Shown: positions 9,209-18,138, numbered from the stretch's first letter. The stretch: DNA of 64,000 nt from Nakamurella lactea DSM 19367 (GCF_000426645.1 NZ_AUFT01000006.1:310001-374000); one strand, 5' to 3'. The notes: generated from the sequence alone by a model not told the origin. Program-made: numbers and translations.

Positions 9209-10333
9209 GTCCGGCCATCGGCCACTGCGGAGGAATTCCGAAACGATCTCGGTGGCCGGTCCGAGGTCCCAGCCCTGTGCTGCCACCCAGTCGTCGTCGT
9301 AGTAGCTGTCCGCATAACGGTCGCCGCTGTCACACAACAATGCGACGATCGAGCCGGCCGCGCCGGCGTCACGCATCTCGGCAGCCAACGAGAACGCGGT
9401 CCACAGATTGGTCCCGGTGGACGGACCCACCTTGCGGCCCAACACCTTCTCCACCGCGCGCATCGCCGCAACGCTGCACGAGTCGGGGACCGTCATCATC
9501 CGATCGATCACCTGGCCGACGAAGCTCGGCTCCACCCGCGGGCGGCCGATCCCCTCGATCTTCGAGCCGCCTCCGGTCACCGATGGGTCCGAGGCGCACC
9601 AGGCCGGAAAGAACGCCGAGTTCTCCGGGTCCGGCACGCACAGCCGGGTCGCGTGCCCCCGGTAGCGAACGTACCGGCCGATAGTGGCACTGGTGCCGCC
9701 GGTACCCGCTGCGGTCACGATCCACTCCGGGACCGGATACCGCTCCAGCGTCAGTTGCTCGAAGATCGACTCGGCGATGTTGTTGTTGCCCCGCCAGTCG
9801 GTGGCCCGCTCGGCGTGGGTGAACTGGTCCATGTAGTGGCCGCCGCAGGCGGCGGCCAGCCGCCGGGACTCGTCATAGATCGCGGCTGCGTCGTCGACCA
9901 GGTGACACCGGCCGCCCTGCGCCTGGATCAGCGAGATCTTTTCCGGCGACGTCCACCTCGGCATCACCGCGACGAACGGGACGCCGATGAGCCGGGCGAA
10001 GTAGGCCTCCGACACCGCTGTCGAGCCGGACGACGACTCGATGACCGTCGTTCCTTCGCCCAGCCAACCGTTGCACAGCGCGTACAGGAACAGCGAACGG
10101 GCCAGCCGGTGTTTGAGCGAACCGGTGACGTGCGTGGACTCGTCCTTGAGGTACAGGTCGACACCGACCTCGCTCGGCAGCGGGAACCGCAGCAGGTGCG
10201 TGTCGGCGCTACGCTGCGCGTCCGCCTCGATCCTGCGCACTGCCTGCGCTACCCAGGCGCGCCGGGCCGGGTCCGACCGGTCGACCGTCACCCCACCGGC
10301 GCACGGGCCGGCGGCCGACGAGGTCGCCGTCAC
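9191..10333 (-). CDS. cds1: PLP-dependent L-cysteine desulfhydrase of the Cds1 type
   Basis: 380 residues of the cysteine synthase-like fold-type II family. The PLP lysine lies in [11 protein letters not shown], followed by the substrate-contact loop [15 protein letters not shown] and the glycine-rich phosphate loop [12 protein letters not shown]. The arrangement and a long C-terminal part ([19 protein letters not shown]) resemble mycobacterial Cds1, which degrades cysteine to pyruvate, sulfide and ammonia, more than CysK. Its ATG overlaps the DUF4229 stop, so it is the third gene of an lrp-DUF4229-cds1 operon. Cysteine synthase activity cannot be excluded. Confidence 0.8.
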   Translation of the reverse strand: MTATSSAAGPCAGGVTVDRSDPARRAWVAQAVRRIEADAQRSADTHLLRFPLPSEVGVDLYLKDESTHVTGSLKHRLARSLFLYALCNGWLGEGTTVIESSSGSTAVSEAYFARLIGVPFVAVMPRWTSPEKISLIQAQGGRCHLVDDAAAIYDESRRLAAACGGHYMDQFTHAERATDWRGNNNIAESIFEQLTLERYPVPEWIVTAAGTGGTSATIGRYVRYRGHATRLCVPDPENSAFFPAWCASDPSVTGGGSKIEGIGRPRVEPSFVGQVIDRMMTVPDSCSVAAMRAVEKVLGRKVGPSTGTNLWTAFSLAAEMRDAGAAGSIVALLCDSGDRYADSYYDDDWVAAQGWDLGPATEIVSEFLRSGRWPDSAAGR

Positions 10334-10665
10334 CCGTTCTCACCGTTTTCCTCGTCACCGGCGAGCGCGGCCCGCAGCGACTCCCGGGCCAGCCGGCGCT
10401 CGCCCGCCTGCGCGGCCATCGCGGCCGTCACCTTCTCGCGCAGCGGCGCCAGCAGCAGCCAGGCCAGCGGCAGTTGCAGGACGATGCCCAACATCAGCGC
10501 GATCAGGATCGGCATCTGTAGCCCGACCAACGCGCTGATGCCGAGCAGGGCGGCGGCCAAGGTCACCGTCAGTAACAGCCGCAGGGCGACGTACCCGACC
10601 GCCAGCGGCCATACCCCACTGCGCCCGGTACGCGGTCTGCTCGCGCCGGACAGGTTGTCGGTCAC
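10330..10665 (-). CDS. DUF4229 small membrane protein
   Basis: 111 residues with two adjacent hydrophobic segments (about residues 20-45 and 50-72). A short charged C-terminal tail ([21 protein letters not shown]) matches the actinobacterial DUF4229 pattern. The gene starts five bases after the Lrp-type regulator and overlaps cds1 by four bases. Its function is unknown. Confidence 0.8.
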   Translation of the reverse strand: MTDNLSGASRPRTGRSGVWPLAVGYVALRLLLTVTLAAALLGISALVGLQMPILIALMLGIVLQLPLAWLLLAPLREKVTAAMAAQAGERRLARESLRAALAGDEENGENG

Positions 10666-10670
10666 GGTTC

Positions 10671-11150
10671 TCAGGGTACGTCCTCGGCCGGCACGCCCGG
10701 GCCGGGCTCGAGCGGGTGCGGTCGCATCTCGAACCGGGTGGCCAGCACCACCGTCGTCCTGGTCCTTGCCACCCCGTCGATGCCGCGGAGCCGTCCCAGC
10801 ACCAGATGCAGATCGTCGACGCTGGGCACCCGTACCTTCACGATGAACGCCTCGGCCCCGGCCACCGCGTAACAGCTCTCCACCTCCGGCACCGCGTCCA
10901 GCGAGGCGGCGATCAGCGTGTCATTGCCGTTCTCCCCCGGCTCGACACCGACCAACGCGGTCACCCCGAGGCCGATCAGTGTGGGATCGACCACTGCCCG
11001 ATAACCGCTGATCACCCCGGACGACTCGAGCTTGGCCACCCGTTCGTGGACCGCCGACGACGACAGACCGACGATCCGTGCCAACTCTGCGTAACTCGCC
11101 CTGCCGTTCGCCCGCAGCGCATCGATGAGCCGCCGATCGACCGCGTCCAT
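10671..11150 (-). CDS. Lrp/AsnC-family transcriptional regulator
   Basis: 159 residues. The N-terminal helix-turn-helix (MDAVDRRLIDALRANGRAS, then LSSSAVHERVAKLE) is followed by the ligand-binding RAM/AsnC domain with the GAEAFIVKVRV strand. A GGAGG ribosome site stands six bases before ATG 11150. It heads the operon with DUF4229 and cds1. By analogy with Lrp-type regulators of cysteine desulfidation, it may sense cysteine; that is inference. Confidence 0.93.
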   Translation of the reverse strand: MDAVDRRLIDALRANGRASYAELARIVGLSSSAVHERVAKLESSGVISGYRAVVDPTLIGLGVTALVGVEPGENGNDTLIAASLDAVPEVESCYAVAGAEAFIVKVRVPSVDDLHLVLGRLRGIDGVARTRTTVVLATRFEMRPHPLEPGPGVPAEDVP

Positions 11151-11379
11151 TCACACCTCCGTAAGAGTCCTGACCAACCTAGCCGCCGGACGCTGGGTGA
11201 TTTCCCGGGTGGGCGCAAAGGTCATGAAACGCACGTACACTCGCCGGGCGGTCGGATGAATTGACCGGTTTTACCGCCACCTCGGCGGGGAACCGATCAG
11301 GCACGAAAGCGCACAATGGAACCAGAACGCCCTCCCGGGCGGTGCGTCTGAACAGAGTACGAATCGGAGGTTGTACACC

Positions 11380-11586
11380 GTGGCTGCAGAGAACACCGAG
11401 AAGCTACTCACCCCTGGCGAGGTCGCCCTGATGTTCAGGGTCGATCCGAAGACCGTCACGCGATGGGCATCGGCCGGACGGATCGGCTCGATCCGTACCC
11501 CGGGTGGCCATCGACGGTTCCGGGAGTCCGAAGTGACCGCATTGCTCGCCGACCTCACCGAGGAAGCGTCACGCGATACGGCGTGA
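11380..11586 (+). CDS. bldC: BldC, MerR-like developmental DNA-binding protein
   Basis: 68-residue single-domain winged HTH protein. The core LLTPGEVALMFRVDPKTV, then RWASAGRIGSIRTPGGHRRF, is the canonical BldC sequence of Actinobacteria. I take GTG 11380 as start because a CGGAGG ribosome site ends at 11370; a TTG at 11371 is too close to it. It is monocistronic, divergent from the lrp operon across a 229-bp region in which I see no clear further element. In Streptomyces, BldC binds head-to-tail on direct repeats to hold back differentiation; its role here is unknown. Confidence 0.96.
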   Translation: MAAENTEKLLTPGEVALMFRVDPKTVTRWASAGRIGSIRTPGGHRRFRESEVTALLADLTEEASRDTA

Positions 11587-11659
11587 TCAGGTGGTTACCC
11601 ACACGTGGCCCTCGTCGGCCGCCGTTGTGGGTACCCTGGAGTGAGCCGAAGGAGGCCCC

Positions 11660-11899
11660 ATGTACCTACTGGTCGCACTGGCCATCACGATCCTGGTGAT
11701 TGCGCTGGCCTGGCGTGGCTTGGGGGCCCGGATCGACGCCGAAACCCCCCCGAGCGGCGGGCCCGGAGTGCGCCAGCGGCCCGCTCCACGGCCACGGCCG
11801 CAGCTCCGGCAGGTGGCACCGGACGACGATCCGGAGTTCCTCCGGGAGATCGACCGGCGGTTGCGTGGCGAGGACAAGAACGGGTCCGGCGGCGCCTGA
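11660..11899 (+). CDS. Small single-pass membrane protein of unknown function
   Basis: 79 residues: an N-terminal membrane segment (residues 2-19, MYLLVALAITILVIALAW), a Pro/Arg-rich linker, and a short acidic/basic helix ending DPEFLREIDRRLRGED. A strong GAAGGAGG ribosome site lies at the right distance before ATG 11660. It is probably real despite its size, because start signal, codon usage and topology agree. Function unknown. Confidence 0.75.
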   Translation: MYLLVALAITILVIALAWRGLGARIDAETPPSGGPGVRQRPAPRPRPQLRQVAPDDDPEFLREIDRRLRGEDKNGSGGA

Positions 11900-11961
11900 G
11901 CTGCCCGGTCCCGGTTGAGGAGTCCGAGTCCAACGGTCCGAGCAGAACAGCAGGGATGACG

Positions 11962-11995
11962 CGTCAGCCCCCGACCTCACGGTCGGGGGCTGACG
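11962..11995. terminator. Strong stem-loop between the small membrane protein gene and ccsB
   Basis: A perfect 15-bp stem (11962-11976 with 11981-11995, core CAGCCCCCGACC) encloses a TCAC loop. No T-run follows on the plus strand. It lies 62 bases after the plus-strand stop and downstream of ccsB on the minus strand, so it can serve as a bidirectional terminator of the two converging units. Confidence 0.75.
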
Positions 11996-12030
11996 GCGTT
12001 CTGTGCGGTACCAGCCGGCTACGGTGCTGC

Positions 12031-12118
12031 GGGACAACCCCGCTACGCCTCCGGGACAACCCCGCTACGCCTCCGGGACAACCCCGCTACGCCTGCGGGA
12101 CAACCCCGCTACGCCTGG
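12031..12118. repeat. Four tandem 22-bp repeats beyond the 3' end of ccsB
   Basis: The unit, core GGGACAACCCCGCTACGCCT followed by two variable bases (CC, CC, GC, GG), is repeated four times head to tail. A partial, diverged unit sits at 12015-12030. The array is noncoding, placed between the stem-loop at 11962 and the ccsB stop at 12126. Confidence 0.95.
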
Positions 12119-12125
12119 GCGGGGC

Positions 12126-13178
12126 TCAGCCGACGCCGGCGTAGCTGTGCAGGCCGGAGACCACCATGTTCACGAAGAACAGGTTGAACACGATCGCGGC
12201 GAACCCGATGATGTTGATCCACGCCGACCGCAGTCCGCGCCAGCCCGACGTCGCCCTGGCGTGCAGGTACCCGGCGTAGAACACCCAGCTGACGAACGCC
12301 ACCGTCTCCTTCGGGTCCCATCCCCAGTAGCGACCCCAGGCGACCTCGGCCCACAACGCGCCGGCGATGATCGCGAAGGTGTACACCGGAAACGCCACGA
12401 TGGCGGTCCGGTAGGCGATCTTGTCCAGCGTCGGCAGCGACGGCATCCGGGACCAGACGGAGGTGGCCAGCGCCTCGTCGTCCGGCATCTCCGACAGCTT
12501 CCGGTCGAAGCGGTGACGCAGCACGTAGAGCACCGACGCGGCCCCGCTGACCAGCAGGACGGACCCGGACAGCGACACCGTGGTGACGTGGATCCACTTC
12601 CAGTACGAGTTCAGTGACGGCGGTACCGGGCCGGCCGGGATCCACAGCTTGGTGCCGGCCACGAAGGCCAGGATCACCACCGGGATCAGCACGAACAGGC
12701 CGAGCTGACGGAGCCCGGGCGCCCGGTTCTTGGCCAGCACGACCAGCCAGCAGGTGACCGAGGCCAGACAGATCATCGAGACGAACTCGTACATGTTGCC
12801 CAACGGCAACCGTCCGGCGGCGATCCCGCGGGTCACCACCGACAGCAGGTTCGCCAACACGCCGATGACGGTGACGACCACCGCCGCCCGGCCGAACCGG
12901 ACTCCCCAGGGCGCCAGCGCCGCCCGGTCGTCGTCGTCATCGTCGTCGTCGTCGAGTTCGTCGTCGACGTCGGCATCGGTGTAACCGGTGACCGTCGACC
13001 CGGTCGCCCTCGACCCGGCCGCCCCGACCTTCGCGAGGTGCACCCGCTGTGCGCTGGCCGCCTCCATCGCGGTGGGCACCAGACCACGCCGGGAGGCGAC
13101 CTCGATGCCGTAACAGATCAGCGCGATCAGGTACCCGGCCATCGCCGCTTGGAAGGCCAGATCGGAAAACCCTGCCAT
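12126..13178 (-). CDS. ccsB: Cytochrome c biogenesis protein CcsB (System II heme export/ligation)
   Basis: 350 residues with eight or so membrane segments. The CcsA/CcsB-family WWD-like signature reads GALWAEVAWGRYWGWDPKE. Conserved histidines lie in the external loops (IHVTTVSL and FVNMVVSGLHSY). It handles and attaches heme to apocytochrome c together with ResB. A cytoplasmic insertion of about 40 residues after TM1 contains an Asp run (DDELDDDDDDDDD). It follows the ResB stop almost directly. I choose ATG 13178, six bases after a GAGGGAG ribosome site, over the adjacent GTG 13181. Confidence 0.95.
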   Translation of the reverse strand: MAGFSDLAFQAAMAGYLIALICYGIEVASRRGLVPTAMEAASAQRVHLAKVGAAGSRATGSTVTGYTDADVDDELDDDDDDDDDRAALAPWGVRFGRAAVVVTVIGVLANLLSVVTRGIAAGRLPLGNMYEFVSMICLASVTCWLVVLAKNRAPGLRQLGLFVLIPVVILAFVAGTKLWIPAGPVPPSLNSYWKWIHVTTVSLSGSVLLVSGAASVLYVLRHRFDRKLSEMPDDEALATSVWSRMPSLPTLDKIAYRTAIVAFPVYTFAIIAGALWAEVAWGRYWGWDPKETVAFVSWVFYAGYLHARATSGWRGLRSAWINIIGFAAIVFNLFFVNMVVSGLHSYAGVG

Positions 13179-13181
13179 CAC

Positions 13182-14906
13182 TTACTCCCTCTCGGCGGCA
13201 GTGCCGTCGGTTCCTGTGTTGCTGCCGGTGGTACCTGTGGTGCCATCGGCGGTAGCTGTGCCTTCGTCGGTACCCGTGTCGCTGCCGGTGCCGTCATCGG
13301 CCCAGCGGGACACCTCGTCGAACTCCGCGCCGTACCCGGCCTGATCGGTCCTGGCCAGCCCACCGACGCGTACTACAGTACGTCGAAGTTCGTCACCGGC
13401 ACCAGACCCGGCCTCCGGTGGCAGCAATCTGAACCACAGCCGGCGCCGCTTGATGGTCAGCGAGGCCATCAGACCGGCCAGCAGCAGGATCGCCGCGATC
13501 AGCGCCAGCGTCTGTCCCGGGTCGTAGCTGGTCTGCAGCGACACCCACTCGTGGTAGCCGGTGAAGGTGATGACGGTGCCGTCGTCCAGCGTGGTCGAGT
13601 CGCCGACGTACAGGTTGACCCGGTCGAGCTTGACCAGCGCGCCCTTGTCCACCTGGTCCTGCGAGATGGCGTAAACGGACTGCGGACGGCCACCCTCCAT
13701 CCCGAGGTCGCCCCGATAGATGTCCACCGCGAGACCGGGCTTGTCCGCTGCCGGGTAGACGCTGGTCATGATGCCGCCGTGCTCGGCCGCGGTCGGGGCG
13801 AACAGTCCCGCGATGGCCAACTGGTGCTGGGTCAGCTGGTCCGCCGGCACGCCCGGCGGGTCAGGAACCTTGATCGCGCCGGTGGACAACAGCATCGGGT
13901 CGTTGGAGATGAACGGTGTCGAGTAGTTGCGCACGTCGCCGTTCGGGAACGTCACCTTGACGTCCGGGGCATAGCCGTGGCCGAGCAGGTACAGCCGCTC
14001 CCCCGCCATCCGCAGCGGGTCGTTGACCTGCACCCTGGCCGAGTGCCAGGAGTCGCCGCCGGCCTCGGCGGCCGCCTGGTAGTTCACGTCGGTGTGGAAG
14101 CTCAGGGCCTGCCCTGACGGCGACCAGGTGGCCTGGAAGTCCTTGATCTGCAGGCAGAACGGCGTCATATCGGTGCCGTCGACGGTGAGCCCGGGACGGA
14201 AGTTGTCGTAGCTGCTGGTGGACGACGAGCACCACGGGTCTCCGACCTGGACGATCACGCTGCCCTCGTAGCCGAACAGCTTGCCGATCGCCACCGCGAT
14301 CAGCAGCGCGAGCAGCGAGAAATGGAAGACCAGGTTGCCGACCTCGCGCAGGTAGCCCTTCTCGGCCGACAGGGTGTGCACGCCACCGGATTCGGTCCGC
14401 CTGGACACCCGCCAGTGCTTGCGACGCAAGGTGGCCTCCGCCCGGTCGGCGGCCTGCTCGGCGGTGCCGTCGACGGTGTACTCGGCATGCAGCGGCATCC
14501 GGGCAAGGTTGCGCGGGGTGGACACCGGCCGGGCACCGATCTGCCGGGCGAACTCGAACGTCCTGGGCAGCAGGCAACCGACCAACGAGATGAACAGCAG
14601 CAGATAGATCGCCGAGTACCACGGTGAGGCGAACACCTCGAAGAACCCGAGCCGGTTCATCAACGGTCCCCAGAAGGGATGGGCGGCGATGTAGTCGGAG
14701 GTCTTGGACTCGTTCAGCGACCACTGCGGCAGCAGCGCACCCGGCAGGCTGGCCAACGCCAGCAGGAACAGCAGGATCAGCGCGGTGCGCATGCTGGTGA
14801 GACCGCGCCAGGTGTTGCGCAGGAAGGCGATGGCCGGGCGGACGCGTCGCCGGGCGGGCGGTACCTGGCCGCCGGACGGGACGGTGGTGGTGTCGGTGGC
14901 GGACAT
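13182..14906 (-). CDS. resB: Cytochrome c biogenesis protein ResB
   Basis: 574 residues. Three N-terminal membrane segments include the conserved stretch SMRTALILLFLLALASLPG. A large extracytoplasmic domain follows (from about residue 220, with CSSSTSSYDN and FCLQIKDF) and one C-terminal segment (about 455-478). The tail is Thr/Gly/Asp-rich (residues 530-574). It forms the System II cytochrome c synthetase with CcsB. It abuts ccdA on one side and ccsB on the other, with no spacer. Confidence 0.95.
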   Translation of the reverse strand: MSATDTTTVPSGGQVPPARRRVRPAIAFLRNTWRGLTSMRTALILLFLLALASLPGALLPQWSLNESKTSDYIAAHPFWGPLMNRLGFFEVFASPWYSAIYLLLFISLVGCLLPRTFEFARQIGARPVSTPRNLARMPLHAEYTVDGTAEQAADRAEATLRRKHWRVSRRTESGGVHTLSAEKGYLREVGNLVFHFSLLALLIAVAIGKLFGYEGSVIVQVGDPWCSSSTSSYDNFRPGLTVDGTDMTPFCLQIKDFQATWSPSGQALSFHTDVNYQAAAEAGGDSWHSARVQVNDPLRMAGERLYLLGHGYAPDVKVTFPNGDVRNYSTPFISNDPMLLSTGAIKVPDPPGVPADQLTQHQLAIAGLFAPTAAEHGGIMTSVYPAADKPGLAVDIYRGDLGMEGGRPQSVYAISQDQVDKGALVKLDRVNLYVGDSTTLDDGTVITFTGYHEWVSLQTSYDPGQTLALIAAILLLAGLMASLTIKRRRLWFRLLPPEAGSGAGDELRRTVVRVGGLARTDQAGYGAEFDEVSRWADDGTGSDTGTDEGTATADGTTGTTGSNTGTDGTAAERE

Positions 14907-15740
14907 CTACAGCACCGGCTCGACGCCGAGGATGTACCGGTTCTGCAGCCAGGCGACGAAGTCGGTCCACACCCCGGTCACCATCAACAGGCCGATCGCG
15001 ATCAGTGCCAGGGCGCCGACGATCTGGATGGTCCTTGAGTGCCGCCGGAGGAAGCCGAAGGCGCTGGTCGCCCAGCCGAAGCCGAAGGCCAGCACCAGGA
15101 ACGGCACCCCCAACCCGATGCAGTAGAGCAGGATCAGGAACAGTCCGCGCCAGGCGTATGAGTTCCAGTCGCTGGCGATCACCAGCGAATTGATGCCCAG
15201 GAACGTCGGACCGATGCACACCGTCCAGCCCAACGCGAAGAACGCGCCGAGCAGCGGTGCCCCGGAGATCCGGCCGGTCGGCCGGGCGTGGATCCTGGCT
15301 TCCCGCTGCATCGGACGCACCCAGCCGAGCATCGCCAACCCGACGATCACCGTGACGACACCGCCGATCCTGGTCAGCAGCAACTGGTTCCCGGCCAGGA
15401 AACGCGAGAAGCCCAGCACGATCTGCGATTCGGCGACGAACACCACGGTGAAGCCGATCACGAACAGGCCGGTGGCCCGCACCGCCCGGCTGCGGACCGC
15501 GGTGCCGACGCCGCGCCCGGCGCCCCGGCCCCCGCCGGCCGCGGACTCCTCGGCGCCGACCAGCCCGACCAGGTACGAGAGGTAACCGGGAACCAGCGGC
15601 AGCACGCAGGGGGACGCGAACGACACCACGCCCGCGGCCAGCGCGAGTGCCGCCGCCAGCAGGAACGGCCCGGACAGCACGGTGTCCGTCACCGAACTTG
15701 CGGTGCCGGAGGCGGCGAACGTCTGCAGCGTCGCGTTCAT
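14907..15740 (-). CDS. ccdA: CcdA/DsbD-type thiol electron transporter
   Basis: 277 residues, six predicted membrane segments. The two redox-active cysteines appear as FASPCVLPLVPGYLSY in the first segment and TVCIGPTFLGI in the fourth. CcdA carries reducing power across the membrane to the TlpA/ResA thioredoxin, which keeps apocytochrome CXXCH cysteines reduced. The start is placed at ATG 15740, overlapping the tlpA stop by four bases; the much longer open frame upstream is the shadow of tlpA. It abuts resB. Confidence 0.94.
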   Translation of the reverse strand: MNATLQTFAASGTASSVTDTVLSGPFLLAAALALAAGVVSFASPCVLPLVPGYLSYLVGLVGAEESAAGGGRGAGRGVGTAVRSRAVRATGLFVIGFTVVFVAESQIVLGFSRFLAGNQLLLTRIGGVVTVIVGLAMLGWVRPMQREARIHARPTGRISGAPLLGAFFALGWTVCIGPTFLGINSLVIASDWNSYAWRGLFLILLYCIGLGVPFLVLAFGFGWATSAFGFLRRHSRTIQIVGALALIAIGLLMVTGVWTDFVAWLQNRYILGVEPVL

Positions 15741-16345
15741 TCGGCCGCCACCCTGCTGGCGACGCTCACCAAGGGTGCCGGGCTGCTGAAGTCCTTCAGC
15801 CAGATGTGCGCCACCCGGTGCTGTCGGTCCAGCACGATGGTGGACGGCACCGAGTTGACCGGGTAACCACGGATGGACAGCAAGGTGCGCATCTGCTGAT
15901 CGTGGATCGACGGGTACGGCGTCTTGCGGGCGCTCTCGAAGTCGGCCGCCGGACCCTTCGGCTCCTTCACGTCGATGCCGATGAACTGCACGCCGTCGGC
16001 CGTCAGATCGGTCGCCGCGGTGGCCAGGTCGTCCGCCTCGGCCCGGCACGGCGGACACCATGAGCCCCAGAAGTTCAACACGATCACCGTATCCGGGTAG
16101 TCGCTCAGCGAGATTCGCTGGTCACCCGAGATCGACGGCCCGGAGATCTCGCCGAGCGGCTTGCGCTCGTCCGGCGGGTAGTCGAACTCGAAGAGCCCGC
16201 CAGGCGTCACCAGTTCGAAGGTGCCACCCTGCGGGGCGGAGGCGTCATTGCCGGAGGTGCAGCCGGTGAGCAGCAGTGCGGTGCCGAGCAGGCACCCGAG
16301 CAACGCCCGCAGTGTCGTTGACGCTCTCCTGGGCCGGCGCCTCAT
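15737..16345 (-). CDS. TlpA/ResA-like thioredoxin lipoprotein
   Basis: 202 residues. The signal peptide ends with a lipobox (LLLTGC), and the thioredoxin-fold domain has the active site WGSWCPPCRAEAD. It presumably reduces apocytochrome c thiols using electrons from CcdA. ATG 16345 is chosen because it overlaps the stop of the histidine phosphatase gene (ATGA) and gives a proper signal peptide. It is part of the run histidine phosphatase-tlpA-ccdA-resB-ccsB, an order known from mycobacteria. Confidence 0.93.
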   Translation of the reverse strand: MRRRPRRASTTLRALLGCLLGTALLLTGCTSGNDASAPQGGTFELVTPGGLFEFDYPPDERKPLGEISGPSISGDQRISLSDYPDTVIVLNFWGSWCPPCRAEADDLATAATDLTADGVQFIGIDVKEPKGPAADFESARKTPYPSIHDQQMRTLLSIRGYPVNSVPSTIVLDRQHRVAHIWLKDFSSPAPLVSVASRVAAE

Positions 16346-17031
16346 GCCGGTGTCCCGGCCGGGTCGTTGACGCCCGCGATGTGCGCCACCGGCTCGCTGT
16401 AGTGGATCGAGTCGAGCACCCCACCGGCGAAGATCAGGGTGGTCAGCGAGGCCAGCGCGCACTGCCGGCCGGCCGGGTTGTGCCACAGCCGCTTACCTTC
16501 CAGGAACCGGCGCAGCGTCCAGATCGGCAGCTGGTGGCTCACCAGCACCGCGACCCGTCCGCGGGCTACCTGCTCGGCGGCGTAGACCGCCCCCAGCATC
16601 CGCCGGGCGATCTGCAGGTAGGGCTCCCCCCAGGACGGCAACGCCGGGTTGCGCAGCCGCGCCAGGTTGGCCGGCGACTTCAGGGTGCTCGCGGTGAACC
16701 TGGTGCCCTCGAAGGAGTTCGCCGCCTCGATCAGCCGATCGTCGGTGACGATCGGTAACCCGGTGGCGGCGGCCAGCGGGGCCGCGGTCTCCTGCGCGCG
16801 GTCCAGCCGGGAGGCAGCCAGGTAGGCGATGTCGACAGGCCCGCCGGATGCCGGCGGACCGCACAGGTAGTCGGCGACGCCCTGGGCCATCGCCCGCCCG
16901 GATTGCGCGAGGTGATAGCCCGGCAGCAGCCCGTAGAGGATGTCGCTCGGATTCTGCACCTTGCCGTGCCGCAAAAGGTGCACTGTCGTTACTGATTCTT
17001 TGGGCACCGATGCAGTGTCCCAGGTGTTCAT
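16342..17031 (-). CDS. Histidine phosphatase (phosphoglycerate mutase-like)
   Basis: 229 residues. The catalytic RHG motif is in HLLRHGKVQNP near residue 20 and the second His in VLVSHQLPIW. A branch-2 type arginine lies in ASRLDRAQETAAPLA. Mycobacteria carry a homologous gene at the same place before the TlpA-like gene. The start ATG 17031 overlaps the preceding stop. The substrate is unknown. Confidence 0.9.
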   Translation of the reverse strand: MNTWDTASVPKESVTTVHLLRHGKVQNPSDILYGLLPGYHLAQSGRAMAQGVADYLCGPPASGGPVDIAYLAASRLDRAQETAAPLAAATGLPIVTDDRLIEAANSFEGTRFTASTLKSPANLARLRNPALPSWGEPYLQIARRMLGAVYAAEQVARGRVAVLVSHQLPIWTLRRFLEGKRLWHNPAGRQCALASLTTLIFAGGVLDSIHYSEPVAHIAGVNDPAGTPA

Positions 17032-17393
17032 GAGCGCCGGTCGCGGGCCGCCCTGCGCAGCCGGCGCCAGCGCACGGTGTCGGCCACCGCCGCCACCAAA
17101 AGCAGCCCGGCCAGTAGTGCCAGACCGGCAGCGGCCAGCAGCCACGGCGTCGAATAGCGGACGATCGCGACCTTCGACTCGCCCGCCACGAACGGTCCCC
17201 AGAGCGTTGTGCGCATGGAGTGCCGGTACAACATCACCGTGCCGTAGAGCGCGGCGAACATGCCCAGCAGCGCGATCACCATCCGCACCGCGACCACCGA
17301 CGCGACGGCGTCGGCGGCCCGATCGGTGCCGTGGCCGGTCGACCGGCGCGCGCGGAGCGGCCGCGACCGTTGCCGCGGGGCGGCCTGTGTCAC
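17028..17393 (-). CDS. Small membrane protein of unknown function
   Basis: 121 residues with two hydrophobic segments, about residues 37-57 (VVAVRMVIALLGMFAALYG) and 84-105. Basic ends and a loop with GPFVAGESKVAIVRY complete it. GTG 17393 is preferred over the longer frame because it overlaps the preceding stop by four bases and removes an Arg-rich shadow extension. Coupled on both sides to neighbours. Not recognised. Confidence 0.68.
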   Translation of the reverse strand: MTQAAPRQRSRPLRARRSTGHGTDRAADAVASVVAVRMVIALLGMFAALYGTVMLYRHSMRTTLWGPFVAGESKVAIVRYSTPWLLAAAGLALLAGLLLVAAVADTVRWRRLRRAARDRRS

Positions 17394-18046
17394 GCCGCCT
17401 TGCGCCGCATCGCCGTCTTCACGAAGTAGACGCCGCCCTTGCCGAGGTAGCACATCAGCACCGCGGCGACCAGCAGCAGCGTAGCGAGCATCGTGAACAG
17501 GTTCGACACCTGCAGGAACATCGTCAGGATCATCGTGGCGATGACGAGCCCGACGGCCGACCGGCGGGCCCAGGCGGCCCCGCTGCGCAGGAACCAGGAG
17601 ATCGCCACCGAGGCCAGGCCGATCACGATCACGATCCAGGACACCAGTTGCAGGTGGCTGATCGCGTTGTCCTTCATCTCCTGCGTCGGGACCGGCGTGG
17701 TGATGTTCTTGCAGGAATCGGCGAGCTTGGTGGTGGCGTCGTCGGCGCCCTCGGGCGCCTTCGCATCGGCACCGATGCCGCCGACCTTCGCCGTGCAGTT
17801 GGCGACATCGGCGACATAGCTCGTCACCGCGCGATCGAGCTGACTGTTCTGGGTGGCCAGCGAGTTGATGCCCATGTACAGGAACAGCAGCCCGGCAATG
17901 GCGATCAATACGGACGAGACCTTGATCCCGGTCGGCGCCACCAAGGGCTTGTCCGGATCGTCGTCGGTGATGATCGGCGGCGTCAGGGCCGAGGAGATGT
18001 TGGACAGGAAGCCGCCACGGCGCGGCTTGTCCCCGGGTGTCGTCAT
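17390..18046 (-). CDS. Four-pass membrane protein of unknown function
   Basis: 218 residues. A cytoplasmic N-terminus (DDDPDKPLVAPTGIK) precedes TM1 (about 43-61). An extracytoplasmic domain of about 70 residues follows, with two cysteines (ADVANCTAKVGG, ADSCKNITTP) that could pair. Three more membrane segments then lead to a basic tail. No ribosome site precedes ATG 18046; TAGATT at 18054-18059 (minus strand) lies seven bases upstream and would give a leaderless mRNA. It starts the run of coupled genes leading to the cytochrome c assembly set. Confidence 0.78.
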   Translation of the reverse strand: MTTPGDKPRRGGFLSNISSALTPPIITDDDPDKPLVAPTGIKVSSVLIAIAGLLFLYMGINSLATQNSQLDRAVTSYVADVANCTAKVGGIGADAKAPEGADDATTKLADSCKNITTPVPTQEMKDNAISHLQLVSWIVIVIGLASVAISWFLRSGAAWARRSAVGLVIATMILTMFLQVSNLFTMLATLLLVAAVLMCYLGKGGVYFVKTAMRRKAA

Positions 18047-18053
18047 AGCAGCG

Positions 18054-18059
18054 AATCTA
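18054..18059 (-). promoter_or_regulatory. Putative -10 element for a leaderless transcript
   Basis: TAGATT on the minus strand, seven bases before ATG 18046, matches TANNNT. No Shine-Dalgarno sequence is present. The -35 region is not clear. Confidence 0.4.
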
Positions 18060-18138
18060 CCTGTCTGTACGCCGTTTCCCGGCATCCTGGCTGGTGGCCG
18101 GCGCTCGGTGCGCCGGCCGGGTGGTCGGTGGGGGGCCG

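Noticed and set aside
12015-12118. CRISPR-like array
   Set aside because: Units are directly abutting with no spacers, only four copies, and no cas genes are nearby.
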